From Dryas octopetala (taxonomy: Eukaryota; Streptophyta; Magnoliopsida; Rosales; Rosaceae), in contig OY992832.1 of assembly GCA_963921425.1 (NCBI GenBank), positions 15,660,835 through 15,724,834 of the forward strand: DNA of 64,000 nt, written 5' to 3'. Below the pieces are notes generated by a model that was not told the DNA's origin, ran no database searches, and saw nothing but the letters and a program-made list of their open reading frames with translations. Position numbers and translations under genes: made by a program. Shown here one piece after another: positions 1-11,193 of the stretch. Each line of letters starts with the position of its first letter. The first letter of the stretch is position 1.

Positions 1-444
1 GAATATGACACAATCCGCTAAACATGAATAAATGGGTCAAATTAGTGTCAAGCGGTATAACACGATTGTCACATGTTAAATACGTTTAACTAGTATTATA
101 TGAAGAAAATGAATAATATTTCTCATTTTTAATATGTATTTTATAACATATTATATAATTATGACTATTTTCTATGGTTTTGTTAGTATTATAATTAAAT
201 TTTTTTTTTCTTTTAAGTAATGCATAAGTAACTACTTTGGTTAAAAAAAAAAATTATGTTTAAGTTTTATTTCACGAGATATATGGGTCAACCCGAACAC
301 AACACAATTATAAACAAGTTGGGTTATGGTTGAGTCACTCGATACAATTAATTAAACGGGTCAAGTTAGAATTGACCAATATTTAACACAAACAGGAAAT
401 GACACGACATGAATCCGACAAGACATGACCCATTGCCAGCCCTA
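1..444. mobile_element. Right end of a hAT-like non-autonomous element (truncated by window)
   Basis: The segment ends at 436-444 with ccagcccta, the complement of a TAGGGCTGG-type terminus that is common on plant hAT MITEs. Its interior repeats gggtca/tgaccc-like words and short words such as acacaa and cgacatga. The other terminus lies outside the window, so neither a TIR pair nor a TSD can be confirmed. The assignment rests on the terminus and on sequence style only. Confidence 0.4.
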
Positions 445-1226
445 GTTTAGACCCTCAAGTTTTATAGCAACATATATATGTTGAGATAAATATTACCCAT
501 TGAAAAGATATAACATTGCTTGATTTATAAGGTGTTGGGCCTCTCCGCCAATTTTCAATTGGTTGAGTTGGATGCTCAAAATGTCTCATTTTTATAGTTT
601 GTCTCAAACTCCCGAAATCTAAGAGTTTTAATGACACCGATGGAGATAAGGTAATAGTGGTGGAGATTGTGTTGGTGAGAGTAGGTGGTGACATGATGAT
701 GGTGGTAATGAAGGTTGTATTGAGGTGGTGAAAGGTGCATGGTTGTGCCTAGCTTTTTCTCACAATAGAGCTCTTGAGATTTTAAAAATAATACCTATTT
801 AAGTAAAATTTATAAACCGCAAATTTCAAGAGATTTGTTTATAAACTAAATTAATAGAAGCAATTTTTCATGGGTTTTCAATTGCAACAATGAGATTTTG
901 AATCCATCGATTCCTAACCCATTCCATTTCCGACGAAAATAAGGCCAAAAGATAGGGAAATTTAATTAAATGACCTATTTTGACCTAACTCTCAAATACT
1001 TACTTTTCTAACCCTTTCAGTTTTTTGGAGACCAAAATACCCATCTATAAAGGGGATCTGGCGATTGGAAATTCCATAAGTCTACTAGATAGTCTACTCT
1101 CACCTTTTTTTCTCACTTTTTCTCCTTTTCTCCTTCCTCCCACCGACTAAACTGGATCAACAGATCTTAATTCAATCTGAAAATTCTGATGGCCTATTCT
1201 TTATCCCTTCATCTCACCGTCATGCT
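445..1226. other. Intergenic DNA, nothing recognised
   Basis: AT-rich non-coding sequence. A short open frame at 455-694 on the minus strand has low-complexity codon use and matches no family I know. A pyrimidine-rich stretch at about 1100-1145 resembles a leader, but no gene follows it. Confidence 0.5.
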
Positions 1227-1634
1227 TAGGGATGGCAAAATTCTCCGCCCCCAAAAATCCTCGTGGGACCCGCCCCGATTAAGCGGGTATGGTAATATCA
1301 TCCTCGTCCCCGCCTCACCCCATATACTCATTTAATAAAAATATTATATTATATAATTATATTTTAATTTATTATCTTAATTTTTGTTGCATGTCTTTAA
1401 AATTTAATAGTGTTCTCTTTATAATTTAGTATTATTATAATATAATATGATGAATTTTAATGTATTTCATCTATTATATTATATATTTTATTGATTTGGT
1501 ATGTTATTAATAAAAAAAATTATTTTTTAAAAAAATAATAAGGGCCTCGAAATACCCGATAGGGACCCAATTACCCGGCGGGGCGGGTATGGTATTGGCA
1601 AACCCGCCTTGAACCCACCCCGTTGCCATCCCTA
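1227..1634. mobile_element. hAT-type MITE with 8-bp TSD
   Basis: The termini are perfect 12-bp inverted repeats: tagggatggcaa at 1227-1238 and ttgccatcccta at 1623-1634. The flanks are gtcatgct (1219-1226) and gtcgcgct (1635-1642). They match at six of eight positions, and both differences are what deamination of methylated CpG would give (CGCG to CATG). The 408-bp size, TIR and 8-bp TSD all fit a hAT MITE. Subterminal GC-rich words (cccgcc, ggcggg) flank an AT-rich core, and there is no coding capacity. Confidence 0.85.
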
Positions 1635-2054
1635 GTCGCGCTCAAGGTCCATCTCACCTTTCGTGACCAAAACCCACCTTCGGTGCAAATATGCGCCCAC
1701 CTCCCTCGAGAAGAAGAAATCTATAAGTTATATACATGTAGATTGGATTCAATAGAGAAATCCAATACTTGTAGGTGATATACATGTAGATTGGCCCAGT
1801 CTTTCACTACAGTCAGTGAAAGGTTTGCTTTATGGATTCAATAGAGAAATCCATTTTTTCCTTTTGGGTTTCCCTGATTTTGGGTTTGTTTGCCTTTTTT
1901 ATTTTTTATTTTTTTTTATTAGATTGAAATCATGTTTTGAAGATCTAGGTACTTGCTTTGCCTTTCCTTCCCCTTTTGCCTCCTCTCCTCTTCCCTCTGC
2001 TTTTTCTTTAACTCCTTCTTGAGTTTACTGTAGCGAGTTGGAATGTTTAGGAGG
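1635..2054. other. Intergenic DNA between two DNA transposons
   Basis: A roughly 30-bp stretch is repeated directly: atacatgtagattgg occurs at about 1730 and 1783, and attcaatagagaaatcca at about 1748 and 1836. A T-rich stretch follows to 1930. No gene was recognised; the 68-codon frame at 1816-2022 is T-rich low complexity. Confidence 0.5.
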
Positions 2055-2434
2055 CACTACTACAAAAATGTAAATAGACATCGGTCAATAAACAACGGTT
2101 CTTGTTTTGTCCGTTATCTTAATCTACCACATAACGGTTTTTAAAAAACCGTTATATGAAGGTATATTATCCTATGTATTTGGTTTGATGATTTTCTCTA
2201 AATTATTATACACAATAGTATTAGGCAAAATCGTTGTGTTGGGCAGGTGAAAAACAAAAAACACGCTCTCTCTTCTCCCACTTAAAAAAACACGCTTTCT
2301 CTCTCTCCTCTATCTAAATTTCATTTCACGCTATCTCTCTCTCTGCACTTAGATCTCTCTGTGTTTCTTCAACACCGAAACAATATCTAAATCTCTCTCT
2401 TCGTCTTCGTTGGTCTTCTGCTCTGGGCTTGAAG

Positions 2435-2744
2435 ATGTCGAACAAAGCCGAATCTTCTGACCCATAAGCCCCAAATCCTTCTTCAATTTTACTTGCTTCT
2501 GCTTTGCTTAAATTTGTTTTGAACTTTGTTTTTTTGGGGGTTTTGTGGGTTTTAATATGATTGTGGTTTTTGTTTCAGTAAGGGGACCAAAAGGGACTTC
2601 GACACGATGATTTTGGAGTGCAAGAAGGCTGTGAATCGGCTTGTTGAGGATGAAGCTATCAACGATGACAACTCGGTCGTCGATCTCCACCCAGAGGCCA
2701 TGGAAAAGCTTCAGCTCTTCTGTGGTGACACTATCTTGATCAAG
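2435..2744 (+). pseudogene. Captured 5' part of a CDC48 (p97 AAA-ATPase) gene inside the CACTA element
   Basis: A pyrimidine-rich leader (about 2280-2434) precedes an ATG at 2435 whose first codons read MSNKAESSDP, like plant CDC48 N-termini. A second exon at 2579-2744, after a tttcag acceptor, encodes KGTKRDF... [20 protein letters not shown]... GDTILIK, the start of the CDC48 N domain. Phases agree: exon 1 is 29 nt to 2463 and exon 2 begins with the third base of the codon. The exon 1 donor reads ATAAG where GTAAG is expected, so splicing is probably lost and translation would stop at TAA 2465-2467. Exon 2 ends at a GT donor (2745). The D1/D2 ATPase domains are absent. CDC48 is a ubiquitin-dependent segregase; this copy is a transduplicated fragment and not a working gene. 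Confidence 0.85.
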
Positions 2745-3169
2745 GTTCGATTTATTTGTCTATTATTCTTCTATTCCTTTATATATAAAAATAGAAATAT
2801 TATTGATGGAGTTTTGGTTGCAGACATTTTCTAGTTAGGGCTAATGGAAAATTAAGGTTTAGGGTAGTGCGTAAATGCTTTATTTTTAGCTGGGTTGATA
2901 GGTTTTCTGTATTTTTTTTGGGATCTGGGAATTGGGCGTGTTCTGGGGCCGGTCTGAAGTATTGAGATTTTTGTCTTGAATTTTTGGATTTTTGTAGTCA
3001 AGTTTATGTTTTTCTGCATTGCTCTTGCTGATGAACCAAAGATCTCTCTGTTTCTCTCTCTCGTTCTGCTCTTTGAGGTATTTTCCTATGTTTTGTACTA
3101 ATTATATGTTCGACCCTGTATTTGATATGGATAGGAATCTTGAGGATTATGCTTTGGCGATACCAAATT

Positions 3170-3400
3170 ACCAATTATATTTGCAAATGCTAGTTGGTGT
3201 TTGATTTGAATAATAAGGTTTTTAGTGTTATTTGTTACAGCCACCAATTATATTTGACAACTCTAGTTGCTGCTTGATTTGAATATAAAAGTTTCTATTT
3301 TATTTGTTTCAACTTTCATGTCATATTTGACAATCCTAGTTGGTGTTTGATTTAAATAATAAGGATTCTAGTGTTATTTGTTTCAATCACCAAGAGTGAT
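3170..3400. repeat. Three degenerate ~75-bp tandem copies inside the CACTA element
   Basis: Units begin near 3172, 3246 and 3322. They share atatttg-c-a--ctagttg-tg-ttgattt-aat followed by a block ending in ttatttgttacag or ttatttgtttcaa. The copies differ by scattered substitutions, so the expansion is old. The array lies in what corresponds to the captured CDC48 intron. Confidence 0.7.
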
Positions 3401-4651
3401 ATTTGTCATGTAAAAGACTTTTTGTTCTGTTTCTGTACAATTTTGGATGATTTTTTTGGTCAAACATTCTATTTTAGTTAAAGAGGGGGCATCAATTACA
3501 TACATTTATGTCTGTTTTGTAAATGGTGAATGTAATATCCAATATTATATATCTTTTCAAATAAAAAAAAGTGGTTGCCTATAGATTTAAAGCTCTATAT
3601 TTGATGAAAGTATCATATATTTGCATTTGCATAATGTTATAAAAGCATCAAATAGGGAAAAAAACTTTTGTATTCCTTTTGAATAAGACAATGCTATAGA
3701 TTAGACTACTTAAAAGTTTTGCTCTTAATTTCTTGAGAGTTTCTATTGCATAAATATATTATCTAGTTTGAAGACTTGCATAAGGTTAACTAAGGCTTGA
3801 TTGGTAATTTCTACTATCATATGTTTCTTATTTCATTGGTAGTTTTGGTCATATGGTTCTTATTTTATGGTATCCATTGTCTATCATTACTATGATTATT
3901 GAACTTTCCCACATGTTGTTTCTTTTTTACTTCCATGCTAATTTGTCTTCCGTAGAAATTAGATATAATGGGTTCCAAGAGGTTGTTCAGATGACAAGCT
4001 TCCTTGGGCAAAGGTTTGTATATTCTAATTGATAAAATTTCAAAAAGAAAAACAAAGATTCATTATGAAGCTATGGTCAGTAGTAAATTAGTAAAGTTGT
4101 CCTTTTTTTTTTTTTTTTTTTTTTTTTCAGAAATTCAGAACTGGGAATCCTTTGGAGACCAAGTATCCATAAGTGTGTAGTGTGCTTTCTTAAACTCCAT
4201 CTTGATTTGTGGTCTGTTGTTTACTCTAAGAATGAGGGTCTGACATTATTTTGGAGCTGCATCTAATGTCTGTAATTATTCTCTTACACTTCAAAAAAAA
4301 AAAAAAATCTAATGTCTATCATTGTCTTCTTTCTAGTGCACTAATCAAATTTATTCTTTTCTTAATTTATTTCATTTTACTGATTTCTTGAACTTTACTT
4401 TTGATTTTAGAGGTATTGGTTTCTTTTTTGATGACTGTGATAAATATCTTCAGAGAGCGATATAAGATTTTTTAAACTGGCATTATTTCTCCATTGGTGC
4501 AAGAATATATTAACTATCATAATTGCTATTTGAGGTATGAGTTTTATGCCTTCTACACTCAAAAAACTGAAGCTTCTATTCTTATGCTAGCTCACCGTAG
4601 TTTCTATTGTTAATATTTGTTATTTATTTCTTGAGTTGTATCTACTTACAG

Positions 4652-4735
4652 ATCAGCACTTGCATTAATGGATTTTACTGTGATCAATTCACCCCAAAAG
4701 AGTCCTAAAATGTGGACTGAGAATTGGAGTGGATG
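4652..4735 (+). pseudogene. Captured exon of a plant beta-galactosidase (GH35) inside the CACTA element
   Basis: After an acceptor (ttacag, 4646-4651), the sequence encodes ISTCINGFYCDQFTP and then, in a shifted frame, PKMWTENWSGW, before a donor gtaag at 4736. Plant GH35 beta-galactosidases carry an equivalent segment (C-N-G/S-FYCDQF-TP followed by PKMWTENWSGWF). The joint between the halves is missing several codons, which causes the frame change and a TAA. The orientation matches the CDC48 piece. No other BGAL exon was recognised nearby. It is a fragment without function as an enzyme. Confidence 0.75.
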
Positions 4736-5110
4736 GTAAGGTGCTTAAATAATCCTATTACTTTCTGATGTTTGGAACTATTTTTTTGTAAATATGAATT
4801 GATTTATTGTATCATATCTTTTTGATCTGATTGTATTTTATTGGCAATGTACCTTCAAAACATTTTTGATTGGGTTTTATTGATATAGGGTTTGTTTATT
4901 GATTTTGTAAATTATATGGGTTTATTGATATGAGTTTATTGATATATGCTTATTTATTTTGCTTGATCTTTATTGATTTTGTTTACTGATATTGGGTTTG
5001 TTTATTGATTTGGTTTTAGTTGAATCAGTATTTTGGTTGTTCAAAATGTTTTTTCCTTTTGTTTAGTCTTGGTTGCTCAGCTTCATGTTGACAGAAAACT
5101 GAGTTTGCCA

Positions 5111-5290
5111 CTGGAGGTCCGGTTCTCAAAGGAGAGGTCCGGACCTCAAGCCTAGGTCTCAAACACCAATCTTACTGGAGGTCCGGTTCTCAAGGGTGAG
5201 GTCCGGACCTCAAACCTAAATTTCTAAATCCAATCTTATTGGAGGTCCAGTCCTGAAGGGTGAGGTCTGGACCTCAAGCCTAGCTTTGTA
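5111..5290. repeat. Three 64-bp tandem repeats with a palindromic core
   Basis: Units start at 5111, 5175 and 5239, an exact 64-bp period. Copies 1 and 2 contain the perfect 14-bp palindrome gaggtccggacctc preceded by ggaggtccggttctcaa. Copy 3 is diverged (ggaggtccagtcctgaa, gaggtctggacctc). They sit in the interior of the CACTA element and have no coding potential. Confidence 0.85.
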
Positions 5291-6169
5291 TTCTAATTTC
5301 TTGTGGGATTGAATGCTGGATCAGAATGAAATTTTAAAGCTTGCATGATTATTCAAATAATAAGTTGGGCACTAGAAAAATGGACCAAACATGATTTGTG
5401 CATAGACTTTGTAGTGATGATTATTTACAGAAATTTCAAAAAGATAAAAATATTCACTTATCTGCAAATGAGAAACCCAACAATGAAAAAAATGCATAGA
5501 CCCAACAATATTTGGTCAAGATACAAAAAGTTAGTAGATTTTCCTTCTTTCAAAACTTTCTTACCTGACCAAATAAGTGAATATTTGTATCTTTTTGAAA
5601 TTTTTCTGAAGTTTATCTAAATGTGATTTTGTGTGTGTTTGTGCTCTTTTACAGGGACTTTGTTAGTTTTCTTAGAGCTTTGGAGTTGGGGCAGCTACTT
5701 AAAAAGGTATGGGGAAGATAAAGGACAACACTTATACCCAAGAAGATATCAATGTGTAAATATACAAAATTATCAAGGATTATAATAGTGTTTTCAATTC
5801 TTTTATTTAGAGCTTGCATATGACTTACCTATTACTTTGCATTGCATTGGTATCCTATTTGCTTTGTTTTGATTGTAGTTGACAGTAAGAAGCTGGCAGA
5901 TATGGATGCATATGCTTGTGACTTGGGTCAAGTTGGAAGGAAGTAAATGTGTTATGTTAAGCTAGTTTTTTTATTTTTTTTTCTGTGCCTTTTCTTTTAA
6001 GCTAGTTTGACTGAATGTATTTTTTGTACAACTGATCATACTTATGGAACCTATCATGTAATGTAATCTTACATATATTTATGAAGTATCTTTTGGTTTA
6101 ATTCTGAGCATGAGCGTGCATTGGTATACTATAATTAAGCGCTGTATTGCATTGGTTTTCAATAAAAAT

Positions 6170-6525
6170 CAATGTCCGAAAGCATTATATACATCAAAAT
6201 CAAATTGAAATTATTATCTTACACAATGGTTATATGGTTAAAACCAGTTGTACCAAGTGTCGTCCTACAATGGTTTTCAACAGAAACCATTGTACCAAAG
6301 CATTATATACATCAAACTCAAATTGAAATTATTATCTTGTACAACGTTTATATGGTTATAACCGTTGTTTAAAGTGTCGTCCTACAACGGTTTTCAATAG
6401 AAATTGATGTACCAAAGCATTATATACATCAAAAGCAAATTGAAATTGTTATTTTACACAACGGTTATTATACATAAACCGTTGTCTTAATGGCTATTTC
6501 ACCTCGTGTTTATACTTAAAACAGT
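6170..6525. repeat. CACTA subterminal ~118-bp tandem repeats
   Basis: The phrase aaagcattatatacatcaaa recurs at about 6177, 6296 and 6413, a period of 117-119 bp. Each unit also carries acaa(t/c)ggttatatggttaaaacc-like inverted words and gtcgtcctacaa(t/c)ggttttcaa. More acaacgg/ccgttgt copies continue to the right terminus. Arrays like this usually form the transposase-binding zone of CACTA elements. Confidence 0.8.
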
Positions 6526-6824
6526 TATAAAATACATGCTTTAGGGTATAGAAACCGTTGTCTCGCCTATTAGTACACAACGGTCTTTAAATAAAAATTA
6601 ATGTCTAGATAAGTACACAACAACGGTATCTCCTAAATCATTAGTTTTTGAGGGTGTATATACAACGGTTTTAAATTAAAACCATTGTGTTAATGTTTAC
6701 AAGACAACGGATATTATCCGTTGTCTATTGGTACCCCAATAGACGTCGGTTGATTAGACGACGGTATTTTGGTAACTTACACAACGGATTTTATCCGTTG
6801 TGTATTACGTTTTTTGTAGTAGTG

Positions 6825-9020
6825 AGGAGTTGAAATTTGTTTTTTGGGTGGTTGTTGAAATAATTTCAATAATCAAAGGAAATAAATTCATTCATCATAC
6901 CAATCCCAAAATAAATTAATGGAAACAAAATACAAAAATTAGAAAGTAAAAAACCCATCTGCATGAGAAACCCACAGAAAACCTATCTACAATAATAATA
7001 ACAATCAAACAATGATAACAAACCAATGACATACAAAAAAAAAACAACGATAACAAATCACACAATAACAAATGAGAGAGAGAGAGAGAGAGAGATGGAT
7101 CTCAAAATCAGATCTGGATTTGGATTTGATTCAATGGAGAAGAAGAAGAAGATGCAAAAATTGCAGATGTGGACTTTCTGGTTGTTTACAAGTGCTATAA
7201 CACTATTTCAAATGGACTTTTTGGTGGACTTTCTGGTCGACACGATGTTATAGCACTCACTACTTTGTCGACCACTTTGTCCACAACTTTGTCCACCACT
7301 TTTTCTTTTTTAAATTTCTAGATCATAAAATTCTATAGTGCACCAGTCCACAAAAAATTCGATCATATCTCGCCGTGAGTTTTAGGGGTAATAGCATGTT
7401 AAAGCACCCCAAGAATAATAAAAGAATCTTATTTTATTTGGATGCTTTTTTATTGGGTGCCGCCGCTATTTAGACCCAACTTTTTAATTAGTAGCTCAAA
7501 CACTATTTTTAGAGCCATCTTAATTTTTAAAAATATTAAAATTCATTAGTATATATACCCAACATGTTTTCCTAAACTACCCTTACTGAAACCCAACAAC
7601 TAAACCTGCCAGTCCAAGAGATCAAGGAGAAGATCCCAAGAGAGACCCTCCGATTCCAATATAATCTTCTTTCTCTCAAAAACCCAGAAATCAAAATCCA
7701 AAAGAGTACAAAGAAAAAACAATAAAAAAAGAGATCCAAGAAACAAAATCGTACAAGCTATGTAGTCTTATTCTGTAATCATCGTTGGAAGTCAAGCCAA
7801 TAATGTAGCTCATGGCCTGGTATATTGGCACAACATTATCTTGTAGACGTAGTGTGCAAGAAAATAAAATTAGGCCGGCCACATAGTTCACTGCCCAGAA
7901 GCTTTTGCATATACCCATATATGCAGAGAGTGACATATATCTACATTCCTAGCCCCAGAAAGGCCTCCAAAAATTTTGAAATCAAGCAGAGTCTTCGCTT
8001 TTTTTCTTGCTCATTGTCTTCAGTCTTCTAGACCAGCTTTGATGAGTGCATCGTCCCCACTGACTTGAACCTCATCACAGGTTATTCATTTCTTTCCCTC
8101 ATCACAAGGTTTTGATTTTCCAGTTTTGGTTTTGTGAAAGAAATGATTTTGATGATTTTATGTTGGAATATCTATCTATTTATTAACTGTTGTTGTTAAG
8201 TTAATAAGTGTGTCCTTGGGAAGTCGAAAGGGTATAAGCTAGCAACCTATTTGGTTTGTAGTCTTTTCAGGCATTAGCTGAGTTGGTTGGTTGTTGCTTT
8301 GTATAGCTATTTATTCTGAAGAGTTTCCTCTTCTCTGTATGATTGTAATGAGAATTACTTCCCTTGTGTTCTTTGTGCTTTGGGTATTTCCAAGCTGAAC
8401 AATTCTGAATTCTCTTTCAACTATTTTGGCTGTATACTTTTTCTATATTTTACAAGCAAATGATCATGGAGATGTTGGGTATGCTGAAAGTATTGAGTAT
8501 ACTTTATGTTAATTGTTTTTTTAATTTTAAAATTAAATATTTATCTTTAATAGTCAATTTATATTAGAATCAAATTGTAAATTAATAATTGACTCAGTTG
8601 TTGGGATAACTAATTAAAAAATTGGATCCGAATAGTGGCACATTTTTTATTTTGCAAATAAAGAAACCCATCAAATATGGCATAATCCCCAGCTTCTAAA
8701 ATCTAGTTCTCATTGTATTCACATGGAAAAGAGTAAAAAAAATTGATTGTTGAACCAGATTAATAACCAATATGCACTATCATCAAATGCAAACATATCT
8801 GCTGAAATTAGAGTTTAGAATTTTTAAGTCCTTCCAACATGCACTACCCGTCAATATGGAATTACAAACTCTTAAAAAAAAAAGGCAAATGCAAACATAT
8901 CTGCTGCACAAATAATGAACTGGATTTTCTTTTGGATTATTAATAAAAAACAATTACATATTTGTGAAACCATATCTGCTGGTATGGTCCCAGATCTGAA
9001 ACCCACTTAGCTATACTTAA
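6825..9020. other. Intergenic DNA with a (GA)n tract and a short hairpin
   Basis: A (ga)11 microsatellite lies at 7074-7095. An inverted pair agtgctataaca (about 7190) and tgttatagcact (about 7246) encloses duplicated gtggactttctgg words. The stretch 8161-8460 begins tgttggaatatc and has U5-like text, faintly like an old copia LTR, but without a pairable end or TSD. No gene was supported. Short frames at 7691-8031 lack family resemblance. Confidence 0.5.
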
Positions 9021-9059
9021 TATAATGAAAAAACTGTTCATATTCCAAAACCCCCTCTT

Positions 9060-9290
9060 TTTTTGGATACTATTTCGCGGGACAAGGCATTGGCGTTCAA
9101 GCTGGAAACGACGTCGGAGAGGAAAGGGCGAGCGGCGCAGGCGACGGCAAGGCGGTGGGTGGGCGCAAATCCAGTGGTTAGGGAAAGAGGAAGGAGGAAA
9201 GAGAGAAGGAGATCTCTGTGCAGATTTGGTGGTGGGGAAGGAGGAAGATAAAAGAAGAGATACAGAAAAAGTGAGAAAAAAATCCAATTT
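9060..9290. other. Unassigned GC-rich island
   Basis: This roughly 200-bp block is much richer in G and C than its AT-rich flanks. It is open on both strands, which is usual for biased composition. The minus strand encodes a hydrophobic then Ala/Ser-rich stretch ending ...LSDVVSSLNANALSREI. It could be a captured first exon or a leader, but I recognise no family and claim no function. Confidence 0.25.
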
Positions 9291-9359
9291 TTCATATATT
9301 TTTCCAGACGTCCAATTGGACAATTTTGGGTACCCTATTTTGAGGCTGATTATCTAGAG

Positions 9360-9789
9360 TTGTAGATGTCCAAGTTGAGTGATCTTTATATAGTTTTAAA
9401 GATAAGATGCATAGCTTTAAATCAAGTATAAGTTTTCTGAATTTGGTGGAGGTTTGATGGGTCCAATGTCGGGTCAAAATTGAGATAAAAACTGAAAAAA
9501 ACAAAGTCCTTAATTGACACAAAATGAAAATTTCAGTATTCAGTTGACACAAAGTGAAATTCATGTTCTGAATAAAGACATGAGGTATAATTGAAGTCTT
9601 TTAGCTAAAATTTTCCTTATAATTAATTCACCTACTATCTAGAGAAAACAATAAACATAATAAGTCAACACAAATATATACAAATTAACCTACTCTTAAA
9701 GTATCTAAAAATAAATCATTATATGTACCAATACAAGAACAACAAGAAAATTGAAGAAAATACATGTAACGCATTTCTAAAAAGAGAAG
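9360..9789. other. Intergenic DNA, nothing recognised
   Basis: AT-rich sequence with a direct repeat of ttgacacaaa(a/g)tgaaa at about 9516 and 9543. No coding frame or RNA gene is supported. Confidence 0.5.
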
Positions 9790-10250
9790 AAGAAATGTAA
9801 ACCTCTAGCTCAAGTGAAAAAAAGAGATGGGAGAAATAATAAGAAGAAGAAGATACCTCTAACTCAAGTTGAAAAAGATCAAGAAAGGATCAAAGGATAT
9901 ATCTTTAACTTAGGTTAAAATGAAAAAAAAAATGTATCTTTTACTTAGGTTGAAAAAAGAAGATGCATAAGAAAAAGAATAAATCAATGATGATGCATAA
10001 GAAAAAAAATGAGCATATACCTTTGACATAGGATGAAAAAAGAAGGAAGAAGAATAATATATCTCCAACTTAGGTTGGAAAAAAGAAAACGATGTAGTAG
10101 AAAAAAATTGAAGAATATAAAAGAAAAAAAAAAAAAGACTAGATCACTAAGCATTATAAGAAAAATATATAAGAAGAAGTTGAAATTTTTTTTTTTTTTT
10201 TTTGAAGAATGAAAAAAAGAAGAAGATCGAAAAAGAAAAAAAAATTATTT
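9790..10250. repeat. Degenerate purine-rich tandem repeat
   Basis: About six copies of a unit beginning (a/g)tacctcta(a/g)ctcaagttgaaaaa, followed by variable aag/aga-rich sequence, start near 9799, 9855, 9898, 9932, 10018 and 10060. Spacing is irregular, about 34-86 bp. The top strand is strongly purine-biased throughout. The copies are diverged, so this is an old minisatellite-like array with no coding capacity. Confidence 0.6.
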
Positions 10251-11193
10251 ACCTTGACTCCAGAAGTTACATAAGAGCAGACCACCAACATTAATTCACC
10301 ACCTAAGCAAAAATGACGACACATAAACGTAAATGTCAGAACATTTAAAATTCAAAATTAAAACTAAAATAGAAATAACTTAATTTTCATAATCATAATT
10401 GTTCATTTTCATTTACTTAAAATATGATATTTTTTTAATTACACATTAAAAGTTACAATTTGAATACTCAAGGGTAATATAGGGATGCTAAGTAATAAAG
10501 TTGACTCAACAAAATCTATAAAAGAAAAGTAATCTGACGTTGTATCATTAATAAAATGGGTTTTACCCAAAGTCATGTATGCCTCTTGGGTGTATATCTA
10601 ATTATCTCTTTGTCTTATTGCTAGCAATTTAATAATCTCTCAAAATTCATCGCACAAAATGAAACTATTTGAGGATTTTTTTGTTTTATTAATCAATTGT
10701 CGTCTGTAAGTTTTGAAGTTAAGACCTATTTCGACAAAGTAGAACTGTGTGTCATCTATTAGACTGAATAGTCATTAGCAACTATCGGAGAATTGGATGC
10801 ATTACCTTACTTCAAAACACTGAATTGTTTCTTTCTTTTTTTCCGATAAATGGGCAGGCTGAAGGTCAAAAATAAAACAATTAATTAGAAGTAGGTCCAA
10901 TTTTGAAGAGTCATTTGGATTAAAACCATATAGGAATTTAGATTTGTACTTAAATCCAATATTTTAGGCTAGGTCCAAAAAATAGACTTCTTAAACATTT
11001 TGACTCATATTATCTCTTAAAATTAAGATAATTGTATGAGTTAATTTTAAAAATTATGAATGATAATATATGTTAGGACATTTTTATTTTTTACATTTTT
11101 TAATTAAAACATTCAAGATTATCTAATTTTATGTTTTATAATTTAAAATAATAAAAGATAATATCCGTTTAAATTATACAAATAAAAAAAAAA
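10251..11193. other. AT-rich intergenic DNA, nothing recognised
   Basis: No open frame of useful length, no terminal repeats and no RNA gene could be identified. Confidence 0.5.

Larger units (their letters stand above)
2055..6824. mobile_element. Non-autonomous CACTA (En/Spm) element carrying captured gene fragments
   Basis: The left end begins cactactacaaaaatg at 2055 and the right end finishes gttttttgtagtagtg at 6824. These are inverted copies of a CACTA-superfamily terminus. The 3-bp flanks are both agg (2052-2054 and 6825-6827), the expected TSD length. Subterminal zones are full of acaacgg/ccgttgt words in both orientations, typical of CACTA subterminal binding repeats. No TNP2-like transposase is readable in 4770 bp, so the copy is non-autonomous. 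The interior contains exon fragments resembling CDC48 and a beta-galactosidase plus three internal tandem arrays. Further short exon-like pieces bounded by AG/GT sit near 5655-5707 and 5879-5945 but were not recognised. Confidence 0.92.

Noticed and set aside
8161..8460. Possible solo copia LTR beginning tgttggaatatc
   Set aside because: Text is LTR-like, but no CA end with a matching 5-bp TSD (tttta expected) was found and no related LTR exists in the window.
9025..9357. 110-codon Arg/Gly-rich frame
   Set aside because: Frames are open on both strands of the same GC-rich block; no homology recognised, so no CDS is called.
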